64,000 nucleotides of DNA from Varibaculum massiliense (GCF_900106855.1 NZ_FNWI01000004.1:1054001-1118000); one strand, 5' to 3'. Positions 15,456 through 25,825 are shown, numbered from the stretch's first letter. Notes: a model not told the origin generated them from the sequence alone. Made by a program: numbers and translations.

Positions 15456-18185
15456 CTAAGCGGTAGCGTCCTCTCCGGATCCCTCAATATTTTCCAAAGC
15501 CACCACACGACCCGCCTCTAGACGCGCCACTGCCACCCGGAAAGGCGAGCAAGACACGTAGTCTAAGCCGGTCTTATGGAAGAAGTGGATAGATTCCGGA
15601 TCGCCACCATGCTCACCACAAATACCCAGTTTAATTCCCGGATTGGTGGAACGACCGCGAGTTACCCCCTCGTTCACCAAGCGACCTACGCCGTGAGTGT
15701 CGATGGTCTCAAACGGGGAAGTCCCAAACACGCCCTCTTCGATGTACTCGGGGAAGAAAACACCCTCGCAGTCATCTCGAGAGAATCCCCAAGTGGTTTG
15801 AGTTAGATCGTTAGTGCCGAAGCTGAAGAAATCAGCTTCTTTCGCCAAAGACTCGGCGGTGATCGCTGCCCGCGGTAATTCGATCATGCAGCCAATCGGG
15901 ATATCCAAGGTAACGCGAGCATTCCCGCAAACCTCACCAATAACTTTTTCGGCGCGGCTACGAATAAGCCCCAGCTCGGTAATCGAACCGACCAGCGGAA
16001 CCATAATCTCTGGACGGGGATTTAATCCCTGCTTCTTGAGCTCAGCCGCCGCGCTCACCAAGGCGCGAATCTGCATTTCAAACAGACCGGGCATCCAAAT
16101 CCCTAAGCGTACTCCCCGCAGACCAAGCATCGGGTTGGCTTCATGCATCCTGCGCACTGCAGAGAGCATCCGCTGATCCTCCGGGTTGACTTCACCCTGC
16201 GCTTTTTGCAAAGCCACCTTAACTTCCAAGCCGGTTAGATCCGGCAGGAACTCGTGTAACGGCGGGTCAATCAGCCGCACAGTCATTGGCTTGCCGTCCA
16301 TAACCCGCAGCATTTCCGAGAAATCCCGCTCCTGCAGCTCACCTAGCCTATCTAGCGCATTCTTACGGTCCTTAGAACCTTCGCCAGATAAAATCGCATG
16401 TTCCACCAGCGGACGACGATCACCCAAGAACATGTGTTCGGTACGGCACAATCCAATCCCGGTTGCCCCGAACTCCACAGCCAGTTTGGCATCCTTCGGG
16501 TTATCCGCATTGGCGCGAACCTGCAGTCTTGCCCGGGCATCGGCCAGTTCCATCATGCGATCAACACAGCGCACCAGATCTTTCAGGTCTTCATCATCGC
16601 CACAAGCCTCTAGCCCGGCTTCTAAACCAGCTTCCAGATAAGTGGTTACCGGAGAATCCTGAACTGGAACATCGCCCTCGAAAACTTCACCAGTAGCACC
16701 ATCGATAGCAATTACGTCACCCTCGTGGAAGGTCTTGCCGTCAACGGTCAAAGTCCCGGCTTCCGGGTCAATCTCTAGGGCTTCCGCTCCGCAAACACAG
16801 GTCTTGCCCATACCGCGAGCAACCACTGCTGCGTGCGAAGTCTTTCCGCCGCGTGCGGTCAGTACTCCCTCGGCAGCAACCATTCCTGCCAGGTCATCCG
16901 GGTTAGTTTCCCGGCGCACCAAAATACAGGTTTTACCGGCTTGTACAGCTGCTTCTGCCTGCTCATTATTGAAAGCAATTCCCCCAACGGCAGCCCCTGG
17001 GGAGGCAGCCATACCGGTAGTTAGCCGTACCCGAGTCGAATCCACGTCAAACTGCGGGAACATCAACTGGGTGAGCTGCTCACCGGTTACGCGTTCTAGC
17101 ATCTGATCCTTGGTAATCAGCCGTTCCTCGTTAAGCTGGACAGCAATCCGGAAAGCCGCAGCCGCGGTCCGCTTACCCACCCGGGTCTGCAGCATCCACA
17201 GCTTACCTTTTTCAATGGTGTACTCGATATCACACATATCCTGGTAGTGAGTTTCCAGGCGGCGCATGATCTTGACCAACTCTTTATAGACCGGCTCATT
17301 AACCGTCTTCAGGTGAGACAAAGGTTCAGTGTTGCGAATCCCTGCCACCACGTCCTCACCCTGGGCGTTCATCAGGAAGTCACCGTATACACCGGATTTA
17401 CCAGTAGAAGGATCCCGGGTGAAGGCCACGCCGGTGCCGGAATCGTCACCCATATTTCCGAACACCATGGTGCAGATATTTACCGCAGTACCCAGCGAGT
17501 TCGGGATCCGTTCCCGGCGACGGTAAATCGCAGCCCGCTCCGTATTCCACGAACGGAAGACTGCCTCGACTGCCATATCCATCTGGGTGCGGGGATCTTG
17601 CGGGAAATCACTGCCGGTTTGTTCTTTAACAATCTGCTTGAACTGGTCGGTTAGCTCCTGCAGGTTTTCGGCAGTCAAATCTACGTCAGCGGTAGCGCCG
17701 ACCTTCTCTTTCATGGCATCCAGCGCATCAGCAAATAGGTCACCGTCAATATCCAAAACTGTCTTGCCAAACATTTGCACCAGACGACGGTAGGAATCCC
17801 AAGCAAAACGCGCTGATCCCGACATTTTAGCCAGACCGGCAACCGAACGGTCATTAAGCCCCACGTTGAGGACGGTTTCCATCATTCCCGGCATCGAGAA
17901 CTTCGCACCCGAGCGCACTGATACCAGCAGCGGCTCCTCTTCATCTCCCAGGGTGCGCCCTATCTGATCTTCAACCCCACGCAATGCCTTGGTCACTTCC
18001 GGAACCAAACTCTCGGGGACCTCGTTATGTTTGAGGTACGCCCGGCAGGCATCGGTGGTGATTGTAAAACCGGGGGGAACGGGCAAACCTAGATTAGTCA
18101 TTTCTGCCAGGTTGGCACCCTTGCCGCCCAACAAATCCTTCATATCCTTGTTGCCCTCGGCGAACATATAGACATACTTTGCCAT
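15456..18185 (-). CDS. ppdK: pyruvate, phosphate dikinase
   Basis: 909 residues, the full length of bacterial PPDK, which interconverts pyruvate + ATP + Pi and PEP + AMP + PPi. In order: the ATP-grasp nucleotide domain (starts YVYMFAEGNKDMKDLLGGKGANLAEM; VSVRSGAKFSMPGMMETVLNVG), the phosphohistidine domain with the swivelling His in GGKTSHAAVVARGMGK (about residue 450), and the PEP-binding TIM barrel ending in CGEHGGDPESIHFFHKTGLDYVSCSPFRV with the catalytic Cys. In anaerobic actinobacteria it allows PPi-linked glycolysis or gluconeogenesis from PEP. ATG at 18185; GGAGG lies 11 bases upstream, a rather long spacing. It stands alone and ends at a strong terminator. Confidence 0.97.
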   Translation of the reverse strand: MAKYVYMFAEGNKDMKDLLGGKGANLAEMTNLGLPVPPGFTITTDACRAYLKHNEVPESLVPEVTKALRGVEDQIGRTLGDEEEPLLVSVRSGAKFSMPGMMETVLNVGLNDRSVAGLAKMSGSARFAWDSYRRLVQMFGKTVLDIDGDLFADALDAMKEKVGATADVDLTAENLQELTDQFKQIVKEQTGSDFPQDPRTQMDMAVEAVFRSWNTERAAIYRRRERIPNSLGTAVNICTMVFGNMGDDSGTGVAFTRDPSTGKSGVYGDFLMNAQGEDVVAGIRNTEPLSHLKTVNEPVYKELVKIMRRLETHYQDMCDIEYTIEKGKLWMLQTRVGKRTAAAAFRIAVQLNEERLITKDQMLERVTGEQLTQLMFPQFDVDSTRVRLTTGMAASPGAAVGGIAFNNEQAEAAVQAGKTCILVRRETNPDDLAGMVAAEGVLTARGGKTSHAAVVARGMGKTCVCGAEALEIDPEAGTLTVDGKTFHEGDVIAIDGATGEVFEGDVPVQDSPVTTYLEAGLEAGLEACGDDEDLKDLVRCVDRMMELADARARLQVRANADNPKDAKLAVEFGATGIGLCRTEHMFLGDRRPLVEHAILSGEGSKDRKNALDRLGELQERDFSEMLRVMDGKPMTVRLIDPPLHEFLPDLTGLEVKVALQKAQGEVNPEDQRMLSAVRRMHEANPMLGLRGVRLGIWMPGLFEMQIRALVSAAAELKKQGLNPRPEIMVPLVGSITELGLIRSRAEKVIGEVCGNARVTLDIPIGCMIELPRAAITAESLAKEADFFSFGTNDLTQTTWGFSRDDCEGVFFPEYIEEGVFGTSPFETIDTHGVGRLVNEGVTRGRSTNPGIKLGICGEHGGDPESIHFFHKTGLDYVSCSPFRVAVARLEAGRVVALENIEGSGEDATA

Positions 18186-18435
18186 AAGTTAATGGCCTCC
18201 ATTTATTCTTTGACTGCGCTCAAAAGCGATTCTTTCCTCTCTAATGCTACCAGCTAAAAATGAAACCCTAGGTCTTGAGTCCCCCATGTAGGATTGACCC
18301 AACTTTTCCGACCTACTTGCCGGGGACAAAGACGCGATTTTTCAGCTCTTTTCTCTATCAATCTGTCTGTATTCTTGGGAAAACGCCGCTTAAACAGCCA
18401 GTTGGTCAAGTAGGCTTTCCTAATCGCTTACACTG

Positions 18436-19284
18436 GTGAGTGTGTCAGTGTATCCACCTAGGAGGCAGCGCCTGCATTCACGCGCCAGTCGTGCGCGGCG
18501 GCGTTCGGACTGGAATTTACTAATTCGTGCCTCCTCTCTCGCGATTGCATTGACGATAACTTTTATTTTGATTCTTTCGGCGATGCCTAGATCTCCAGAA
18601 GCCACAGCGCGGGCAACACAAACCGCCCCCACTCTGCACTGGACAGCGGTTCCTCAGGTAACCTCAAACAACAAGGAAAACGCCGGCAAGATAGCTCTGG
18701 AGGTTAGCGGGGAACTTCCAGGAGGAGAAACTTCTACTAAAGTTCCTCAATCCGCTTCGGGGACGACCTCAGTAGTTCCCGGCACCTGGCCTGGGCGCGG
18801 TACCGGAAAGGTTTACCTTTATCGAGTAGAAGTTGAAAACGGACTCCCGATTGACGGGGAAACTGCCGCGAAGAGCATCCACGCCATTTTGAACGATCCG
18901 CGCGGATGGGGAGGAAAACAAGGGGAAATGTCTTTTACCCGCACCGATGGGCAAGCTGATTTTCGGATAGTTATTGCCAGCCCTTCCCTAACCGACAGGC
19001 TGTGTGCCCCCCTAACCACCCAGGGAGTTTCTAACTGCCGAAATGGAGATAACGTAGTGCTCAATGCTCACCGCTGGATTGGTGGCGCGGGAATGTGGTT
19101 TCAAAAAGGTAAAACTATGACTGATTACCGCATTTACGAAGTCTCTCACGAAACCGGACACTGGCTAGGACACGGGCACCTGTTTTGCCCGCAACCTGGG
19201 AACCTCGCTCCGGTAATGCAACAGCAAAGCTCAGATGGCGGGGACAACCTCGGGTGTATTCCTAACGGCTGGGCGAATCCCTAA
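18436..19284 (+). CDS. membrane-anchored or secreted DUF3152 protein with zinc-protease motif
   Basis: 282 residues. An Arg-rich N-terminus precedes one membrane helix (ASSLAIALTITFILILSAM, about residues 32-50), then a Thr/Ser-rich linker and, from about residue 125, the DUF3152 domain (YRVEVENGLPIDGETAAKSI, WGGKQGEMSFTRTDGQADF). The motif SHETGHWLGHGH matches the HExxHxxGxxH zinc site of metzincins, so an extracellular peptidase is likely, although no DUF3152 activity is known to me. Three GTG codons (18436, 18442, 18448) are possible starts. No ribosome site is seen, while TACACT at 18429-18434 sits where a -10 box of a leaderless mRNA would be. Confidence 0.8.
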   Translation: MSVSVYPPRRQRLHSRASRARRRSDWNLLIRASSLAIALTITFILILSAMPRSPEATARATQTAPTLHWTAVPQVTSNNKENAGKIALEVSGELPGGETSTKVPQSASGTTSVVPGTWPGRGTGKVYLYRVEVENGLPIDGETAAKSIHAILNDPRGWGGKQGEMSFTRTDGQADFRIVIASPSLTDRLCAPLTTQGVSNCRNGDNVVLNAHRWIGGAGMWFQKGKTMTDYRIYEVSHETGHWLGHGHLFCPQPGNLAPVMQQQSSDGGDNLGCIPNGWANP

Positions 19285-19353
19285 CTCTTTGTCGATAGCT
19301 TATTTTGAGGTGGCGTTCAGGAGTACTTCAGGAAACTCAGGAAGAATCAAACT

Positions 19354-19641
19354 ATGAGTGCATTAATAACAATCGGTTTCCTACTGTGTGGAGCCGGGCT
19401 GGTGTTCTTAGTCGCCCGCAGCGTAGGGGCTTTAAATGCGCGTGATCGCGCCCGTAAGAACCACTTTGAGCAAGAAATCGGCAGCGTAGATAATTTATTG
19501 GCATCTTCACAAGCCGATCGGGATAAGTTACGCCAGATGCGAGATCAAGGACGTTTGCAGCGTTGGGACGCGATTAGGGACGTAATGCGGGAAGAGGGAG
19601 TGCCCGAAGAGGTCGCCACCGAGTTTATTGACCGCCTCTAG
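19354..19641 (+). CDS. hypothetical small membrane protein
   Basis: 95 residues with an AGGAAG ribosome site 9 bases before the ATG. One N-terminal membrane helix (LITIGFLLCGAGLVFLVAR) is followed by a charged, probably helical cytoplasmic part (ARDRARKNHFEQEIG, then DRDKLRQMRDQGRLQRWDAI). Not recognised. Its stop overlaps the stop of the convergent polyprenyl synthase gene by four bases (CTAG). Confidence 0.65.
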   Translation: MSALITIGFLLCGAGLVFLVARSVGALNARDRARKNHFEQEIGSVDNLLASSQADRDKLRQMRDQGRLQRWDAIRDVMREEGVPEEVATEFIDRL

Positions 19642-20648
19642 GCAATACGATTAACCAGGGTGTCGGCAAAATTTTCCAGTGCTGCTTTCACTTCTTTATC
19701 CTCCAGCGAGGAAATCGCCGCTTTCGCGTCCTCACACCAGGAAAAAGCTAATTGTCGGGTACGTTCCAGCACCGAATGTGCGCGCAGCATCTGCACTACT
19801 CGCTCTAAAGCCGCATCCTCACTCACCAAAGTTCCTCGGCTGAGTTCCGCCAAAATCTTTTGCCCGTCCTCATCAAGCACCCCGCGCGCTGCATCTTGCC
19901 GCAGCAGCAGAATCGGCATAGTGTCTACGCCCTCACGCAAATCCGTTCCCGGAGTTTTCCCGGAATCTGCGCTGTCAGAGGACAAATCAATCACATCATC
20001 CGCCAGCTGGAAAGCTACCCCAATCTTTTCCCCAAACTGCACGACCGCTTTGGTCACGGCCTCGGGAGCTCCGGAAAGTTCTGCCCCAAATCGTGCTGAT
20101 TGCGCCACCAAAGAGCCGGTCTTATCTGCCAACACTTGGATATAGAACTGTACCGCGTCCTGCCCCGCTTCTGGTCCGAAGGTTTCATTGAGCTGCCCGC
20201 GGCACAGACGATCGAAAGTTACCGCGTGCTGCAAAACTGCCTGAGGCCCCAAAGTAGCAACCACTTGCGAGGCGCGGGCAAAGACCAAATCCCCTGCCAG
20301 TACCGCGCGGTTATTACCCCACACCCGCTGGACTGCGTTTACCCCGCGCCTAGTGGGAGCCGAGTCCATAACGTCATCGTGATAAAGCGTTGCCAAGTGG
20401 GTAAGCTCGACCACTACACTAGCGCGCAGCACTTCCTCGGAAAAAGGACGCGATCCCAGGTTGGAACATAGCAGTACCAAACCGGGACGCATCCGTTTGC
20501 CGCCGGCTTTCGCCAAGTGTCCGATGATATCGTCAAGTACCCCGCGATCGTCCGATAGCACTGAATTCAGGCGGTTCTCTACCTGAACTAGGCTCTCGGA
20601 AATCCGATCTTCGAGCTCCTCGAGGCGCTGCTGGGTTAAGTTACTCAC
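19638..20648 (-). CDS. polyprenyl diphosphate synthase (menaquinone side-chain)
   Basis: 336 residues from a GTG at 20648 whose bases overlap the nuoN stop (GTGA), so it is the last gene of the respiratory operon; longer readings run into nuoN. Both aspartate-rich motifs are present: first DDVMD in LYHDDVMDSAPTRRG and second DDVID in QLADDVIDLSSD. There is also a GGKRMRPGLVLL substrate segment. It condenses isopentenyl diphosphate units into a long trans-prenyl chain, probably hepta- to nonaprenyl, for attachment by MenA. Chain length cannot be read with confidence. Coupling to nuo and the menJ gene at the operon head supports a menaquinone role. Confidence 0.93.
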   Translation of the reverse strand: MSNLTQQRLEELEDRISESLVQVENRLNSVLSDDRGVLDDIIGHLAKAGGKRMRPGLVLLCSNLGSRPFSEEVLRASVVVELTHLATLYHDDVMDSAPTRRGVNAVQRVWGNNRAVLAGDLVFARASQVVATLGPQAVLQHAVTFDRLCRGQLNETFGPEAGQDAVQFYIQVLADKTGSLVAQSARFGAELSGAPEAVTKAVVQFGEKIGVAFQLADDVIDLSSDSADSGKTPGTDLREGVDTMPILLLRQDAARGVLDEDGQKILAELSRGTLVSEDAALERVVQMLRAHSVLERTRQLAFSWCEDAKAAISSLEDKEVKAALENFADTLVNRIA

Positions 20649-22231
20649 GGAATAACAATAGCGGTGTTTTGTAGAATATCTAGAACTGACCCCGGGAAAA
20701 TCCCCAGAAGCACAGTTAAGAGGGCGCAAATCCCAATCGCCACATAAGTGATTTCGGCATGCGGAGCCACCGTAGTATTTTCCGCCACCGGATCTAAGAA
20801 CATAATCTTACCGAGGCGGAAATAATAGAAGGCGGTAATCGCTGAGGCAATCACCGCGCAAATAACCAAGGCTGTTGCCCCTCCTTGCACACCGGCGCTA
20901 AACGCCATGAATTTACCCATAAACCCGGCGGTCAGGGGGATACCCGCAAAAGAGAGCAAAAACAGCATCATGCATCCTGCCAGCACCGGATGAGTTTTCC
21001 CGAAACCCGCCCAGGCCGGCATCGAATGTTGCTCGGCAGTAGCTATACCGTCTTCGTTAGTTACCCGAACCAGGTAAATAATCGCGAACGCCCCAATGGT
21101 AGCCACCCCATAGGTAAGCAGGTAGAACAGGACTGCCCCATTAGCGTTCAGTGCGCCCTTGGTGAAGGCAATCAAAATAAAGCCGGCATGCGCAATAGAC
21201 GAGTACGCCAGCATCCGTTTAATGTTGTCCTGCACCAGACCAAAGAAGGTACCGACTGCCATCGTCAAAATAGCGACCGTCCACAAGAACGGCTTGAAGT
21301 TAGCTTCGAACTGCACCACTACGGTGGAGAAGAAGCGCAACATGGCTAGGAAGGCCGCAGCTTTTACTCCCGCAGCCATGAAACCGGTTACCGGGGTAGG
21401 CGCCCCCTGATACACATCTGGCGTCCAAGCATGGAAGGGAGCCGCACCAATCTTAAACAGCAGGCCGACCATCATTAAGGCGGCTCCGGTCATCAAAAGT
21501 GCCGGGGAAGCTACCCGATAGGGAATCGCCAACGCCAGTTGATCTAGCAATAGCGATCCGGAATAGCCATACAGCAAAGAAATACCCATCAGCATAAAGC
21601 CAGACGCAAACGCCCCAAGTACGAAGTATTTGAGGGCGGCTTCCTGGCTCAGCAGGCGGCGGTAACGTGCCATAGCGGTCATTGCGTATAGGGGTAGCGA
21701 AATAATCTCTAACGCTACAAACAGAGTCAGCATCGAGTTCGCCATGGGGAATAGCATCATACCCCCCAGGGAGAATAGACTCAGTGGCAATACCTCACTG
21801 CGCTGGTAGCCACGCCTTTCAGTCTGTTCTTCCTGGAAAGATCCGGGAATATCCGAGGGCTGTCCCGCAAAAGCAGATACCCGACTGCCGGTGCGATCGA
21901 CCATCGGCAACAGAGCTAACAATCCCACGATTAACATCAGCATCTGCGAGAACATCGAGAATCCGTCCACGATGAGTTCTCCGCGCACTAGCCGCTGACC
22001 GCTTTGCAAATCGAAGGCTCCGAAAGAAGGAGCAAAGGTTAAAAGCGCAATCGCTACTACGGCTATCGACCAGGCGCATTGCACGCTCCAGCGATGCTTA
22101 GCAGATACGAATGCTTCTAGTAGGATTCCGATAATCGCTCCGAAGAGTACCACCATTACCGGCGCCATTAGCGCCCAGTTGAAACCTAGTTCACTGAAGT
22201 CGTTTATCACGGTAGCGTTGGTTAAGCTCAC
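20645..22231 (-). CDS. nuoN: NADH-quinone oxidoreductase subunit N
   Basis: 528 residues, antiporter-like membrane subunit of complex I, with about 14 helices. The proton-channel core has GGMMLFPMANSMLTLFVALEIISLPLYAM (catalytic Glu in the helix) and GLLFKIGAAPFHAWTPDVYQGAPTPVT with its Lys and the broken-helix region. ATG at 22231 overlaps the nuoM stop by four bases. A loop of about 25 polar residues near position 120 (FAGQPSDIPGSFQEEQTE) is larger than in Escherichia coli. Confidence 0.96.
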   Translation of the reverse strand: MSLTNATVINDFSELGFNWALMAPVMVVLFGAIIGILLEAFVSAKHRWSVQCAWSIAVVAIALLTFAPSFGAFDLQSGQRLVRGELIVDGFSMFSQMLMLIVGLLALLPMVDRTGSRVSAFAGQPSDIPGSFQEEQTERRGYQRSEVLPLSLFSLGGMMLFPMANSMLTLFVALEIISLPLYAMTAMARYRRLLSQEAALKYFVLGAFASGFMLMGISLLYGYSGSLLLDQLALAIPYRVASPALLMTGAALMMVGLLFKIGAAPFHAWTPDVYQGAPTPVTGFMAAGVKAAAFLAMLRFFSTVVVQFEANFKPFLWTVAILTMAVGTFFGLVQDNIKRMLAYSSIAHAGFILIAFTKGALNANGAVLFYLLTYGVATIGAFAIIYLVRVTNEDGIATAEQHSMPAWAGFGKTHPVLAGCMMLFLLSFAGIPLTAGFMGKFMAFSAGVQGGATALVICAVIASAITAFYYFRLGKIMFLDPVAENTTVAPHAEITYVAIGICALLTVLLGIFPGSVLDILQNTAIVIP

Positions 22232-23793
22232 TTTCCGCTCCCTTCTACTTGAAAAGCCACATCCTGGGTGACAACCACCTGTTTGGCCACTTGTGTCATC
22301 GGCTCAACCAGCGGTTGCGGATGCAAACCAATCACCAGCATCAGCACGATCAGCGGGGCAGCAACTCCCCAACGTTCCCGGTTATCTAAATCTTTAATCG
22401 ACTTACGATGTTCGGGGGCCTTGCCAGTGAAAATCTTTTGATAAGGCAACAGCACGTAAACCGCGCCCGCGACTACTCCCACCAGGCAAAGCACCGCTGC
22501 CCATTGGTAGAGCCGGAAGGTACCGATTAGTACCATCAGTTCCGGTACGAAGCCCGACAGACCAGGTAGGGCGATTGCCGCTAAACCAGAGATTAGGAAG
22601 GTACCGGCAATCAGGGGGGTCACCCGTTGCATACCGCCGTAAGCCTCAATGTCTTGGCTATGTCCCCGCTCGGTGAGGAACCCACCAATCAGGAACATAC
22701 CGGCGATTGACAGGCCGTGCGCCACCATATAAACCATGGCACCAGCCAAAGCCACCGTGTTACCAACATAGATACCCAGCACCATCAGACCAAAGTGGGC
22801 TACCGAGGTGAAGGAAATCAGGCGCATCAGATCCTTTTGCGCCAAAGCCGCGAGCGAACCCCAGATTACCGAAACCACTGCCAGGATAATGAAAGCTAAA
22901 GCGGCTCGCTGAGATGCACCCGGGAAGATGGTCAAACACAAGGTAATCATGCCGAAGGTACCAATCTTGTCCAAGATTCCCACCAGGAGGGCGGATGTCC
23001 CGGGACGCGCATTTTCGGCAGTGTCTGCCAACCAGGTATGCACCGGAACCATCGGCGCTTTAACTGCGAAGGCGATGAAGAAGCTGATCATCAGCGCCAT
23101 TTCTACCCCGGGGCTAGCTTTCAGCTGTCCCGCCAAGTTTTCCAGCAGGAACAGGCTAGCGTGTTTTTCGCTGGTCGCAGCGGCGTTAGGCGAATAGACG
23201 TAAACCCCGACAATACCAATCAGCATTACCAATCCACCTGCCAGGGAATATAGCAGGAACTTCATGGCGGCAGCTTTACGTTTCGCTCCGTTTCCGTAGC
23301 GTCCGATCAAGAAGTACATCGGCACTAACATGGCTTCAAACGCCAAGTAGAAGACGAATACGTCACGAGCTGCAAAAATCAGCATCATAAAGGCCAGAGT
23401 GGCCAAAGTCAGACCCACATATCCGGCATCATCATAAGGTTTTTGTTCGCCCTCGAGGTCACGAGCTGAAGCAATCAGCACAATCAACGTGAGTAGGGCG
23501 GAGAGTACTAGCATCGCTAGACCCAGACCGTTTACCCCCAGCGCCCAGGAAACTCCCAGGGCGCGAATCCAGCTATGGGTTTCCGCGAACTGGTAGGCAG
23601 CGGCTTTAGTGTAGTCAAAGTTCAGCGCCAGGTAGATGGTGCCCAGCAAAACCAGAGCCGATACTGCTAGTCCAATCTGACGCGCGGCGATTCGAGTCGG
23701 TTTAATCAGCCACAGAGCCAGTGCCGCCAACGCCGGTAGCGCTACCAACAGCGTTAACACCGGGAAAGTTGAGTTCAGGACTGTAATTTCCAT
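22228..23793 (-). CDS. nuoM: NADH-quinone oxidoreductase subunit M
   Basis: 521 residues, second antiporter-like proton pump of complex I. Typical segments are VFYLAFEAMLVPMYFLIGRYG (channel Glu), FFIAFAVKAPMVPVHTWLADTAENARPGTSALLVG (Lys and broken helix 7) and ISFTSVAHFGLMVLGIY. The next gene overlaps by four bases, while nuoL lies 18 bp upstream. The ATG follows an AGGAGG-like site. Confidence 0.97.
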   Translation of the reverse strand: MEITVLNSTFPVLTLLVALPALAALALWLIKPTRIAARQIGLAVSALVLLGTIYLALNFDYTKAAAYQFAETHSWIRALGVSWALGVNGLGLAMLVLSALLTLIVLIASARDLEGEQKPYDDAGYVGLTLATLAFMMLIFAARDVFVFYLAFEAMLVPMYFLIGRYGNGAKRKAAAMKFLLYSLAGGLVMLIGIVGVYVYSPNAAATSEKHASLFLLENLAGQLKASPGVEMALMISFFIAFAVKAPMVPVHTWLADTAENARPGTSALLVGILDKIGTFGMITLCLTIFPGASQRAALAFIILAVVSVIWGSLAALAQKDLMRLISFTSVAHFGLMVLGIYVGNTVALAGAMVYMVAHGLSIAGMFLIGGFLTERGHSQDIEAYGGMQRVTPLIAGTFLISGLAAIALPGLSGFVPELMVLIGTFRLYQWAAVLCLVGVVAGAVYVLLPYQKIFTGKAPEHRKSIKDLDNRERWGVAAPLIVLMLVIGLHPQPLVEPMTQVAKQVVVTQDVAFQVEGSGK

Positions 23794-23811
23794 TTATCTT
23801 TTCCTCCTGCC

Positions 23812-25812
23812 CTAAACCAATTGGCTTCCGACAACTAGGACCAGGGCTAAAAGCACCCCGCCAAGAATGTAACTGGCGTATGCACGGATGTAGCCGTTTT
23901 GTGCGTGGCTGACCGCGCGACCAAACGCCTGGGCACACCAGGCAATACCACGGACAATACCGTCTATCACGCCTCGGTCAGCGCCACCCACCCCTTTAGT
24001 GAGCAGCTGCGCCGGTAGCATGGCCACCGATTCATTAACGGTGTCCTGATAAAGATCCACCCGGGCTGCCTCTACTAGGACGTTAGAAGCCAGAGCTACC
24101 TTCGGTACCGGTCGGCGAACGTACATCATGAATGCCAGACCCAAGCCACAAAGCACCAAGACCAAGGTGATAACCGAAATCGCAGTATGCGGCAACACAT
24201 AAACCGTGGCCTTTTCGGTAGCAGATTGCGTTCCGGTAACTGGTTCTAACCACTGGTTGAACTTGTCAGTGAAGCCCAACACCATCCCCATAGCCACGGA
24301 GAATACTGACAACACCACAATCGGCCCGTTCATTAACCAGGATGCTTCATGCGGATGTACATCGCTGCCACCATCAAACTGGGTGGTCCAGCGCTTTTCC
24401 CCATGGAAAATCATAAAGAACAGGCGCGACATATAGAAGGAGGTAATTCCAGCACCAATCATGGCAACTAGACCAAAGATCCAAGCTCCCCCGGTTCCAA
24501 AAGCTGCCGCATTAAAAGCTGCCGCGATAATCGGTTCTTTGGAGAAGAATCCCGAGAACGGGGGAATCCCCAAGATAGCTAGCCAGGCGATACCGAAACA
24601 AATCCAGGAAACTTTCATTACCTGATTTAGGGCGCCGAAGCGGCGGATATCAACCTGCTCGTTCATAGCGTGCATCACCGAGCCGGCACCCAGGAACAAC
24701 TGGGCTTTGAAGAATCCATGCACAAACAGGTGGAAGATAGCCAAGGTCCAGCCGATGGGTCCGAGACCCGCACCCAGCATCATGTACCCGATCTGAGACA
24801 TGGTGGAGGCAGCCAGTACCTTCTTCATATCGTCCTTGGCACATCCCACGATTGCCCCGAATAGCAGGGTAATCGCCCCGACGATTGCCACACAAAGTTG
24901 GGCTGTCGGGGAGGCCACAAAGATAGCCCCGGAACGAACAATCAAGTAGACACCGGCGGTAACCATGGTGGCTGCGTGAATCAAAGCCGACACCGGAGTA
25001 GGACCGGCCATGGCGTCACCCAGCCAGGCTTGCAGCGGGAACTGCGCGGATTTACCACAGGCAGCTAGCAGCAAGAACAGACCGATGGCGGTTGCCCAAC
25101 CGGCGGTCATATCTCCAGAGCGGGAAGCTCCCAGCACGTCCACAAACTTCATAGAGTTGAATTCGGCGTACATGGACATCATGGCAAGGAGCAATCCCAG
25201 GTCACCAACGCGGTTCATCACGAAGGCTTTCTTGGCGGCTACCGCATTCGGTAGTTCGTGGTTCCAGAAACCAATCAACAGGTAGGACGCTAAACCGACG
25301 CCTTCCCAACCAAAGAACAAAGCCACGTAGGAATCCGAGAGCACCAGGGTGAGCATCGAGGCTACGAAGAAGTTCAGGTAGGCGAAGAAACGCCGCCGGT
25401 CAGGGTCATGTTCCATATAGGCCACGGAGTAAACGTGAATCAGGGAGCCCACGAAGGTTACCAGCAACACGAAGGTCATAGAGAGCGGGTCGAGCAAGAT
25501 ATTCCAGGAAAGGGTGATTTGCTCGTTACCGCTACCCGCATTAAACCAGGTAAATACGGGGGCTACAATTGATCTTTCCCCTGGTGCCTGCGCAATCATT
25601 TGGCAGAAAATCACCAATCCGATTAGGAAGGAGCTCCAGGAGGCAGCAACCGCCAACCAGTGTCCCCATTTGTCAGTAGCGCGACCACATACCAACAACA
25701 GACCCGATACCAAAAGCGGTATTGCCACCATTAGCCAGGCATACTCTGCCAGTCCCGTAGCTGAAACATTTGCCATTTGCTGTTGCTCAGCGCTTAGCAA
25801 GAATGAGTTCAT
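23812..25812 (-). CDS. nuoL: NADH-quinone oxidoreductase subunit L
   Basis: 666 residues, the largest antiporter-like subunit. It has the core segments FFGWEGVGLASYLLIGFW, KSAQFPLQAWLGDAMAGPTPVSALIHAATMVTAGVYLI and STMSQIGYMMLGAG. At its C-terminus is the long stretch that in solved complexes forms the lateral helix tying the pump modules together (VLVEAARVDLYQDTVNESVAML and beyond). The ATG lies 13 bp after the nuoK stop. Confidence 0.97.
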   Translation of the reverse strand: MNSFLLSAEQQQMANVSATGLAEYAWLMVAIPLLVSGLLLVCGRATDKWGHWLAVAASWSSFLIGLVIFCQMIAQAPGERSIVAPVFTWFNAGSGNEQITLSWNILLDPLSMTFVLLVTFVGSLIHVYSVAYMEHDPDRRRFFAYLNFFVASMLTLVLSDSYVALFFGWEGVGLASYLLIGFWNHELPNAVAAKKAFVMNRVGDLGLLLAMMSMYAEFNSMKFVDVLGASRSGDMTAGWATAIGLFLLLAACGKSAQFPLQAWLGDAMAGPTPVSALIHAATMVTAGVYLIVRSGAIFVASPTAQLCVAIVGAITLLFGAIVGCAKDDMKKVLAASTMSQIGYMMLGAGLGPIGWTLAIFHLFVHGFFKAQLFLGAGSVMHAMNEQVDIRRFGALNQVMKVSWICFGIAWLAILGIPPFSGFFSKEPIIAAAFNAAAFGTGGAWIFGLVAMIGAGITSFYMSRLFFMIFHGEKRWTTQFDGGSDVHPHEASWLMNGPIVVLSVFSVAMGMVLGFTDKFNQWLEPVTGTQSATEKATVYVLPHTAISVITLVLVLCGLGLAFMMYVRRPVPKVALASNVLVEAARVDLYQDTVNESVAMLPAQLLTKGVGGADRGVIDGIVRGIAWCAQAFGRAVSHAQNGYIRAYASYILGGVLLALVLVVGSQLV

Positions 25813-25825
25813 TTTTCTATACCCC

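Noticed and set aside
15288-15458. TAG readthrough or pyrrolysine use at the ppdK stop
   Set aside because: PpdK is full length and complete at the TAG, a terminator follows, and no pyl genes or readthrough signals are visible. The open stretch is kept only as an oddity.
16186-16641. Long open frame on the plus strand opposite ppdK
   Set aside because: Ser/Arg-rich shadow of a complete, motif-bearing ppdK on the other strand. The same holds for open frames opposite rplL, moeA, narK and the nuo genes.
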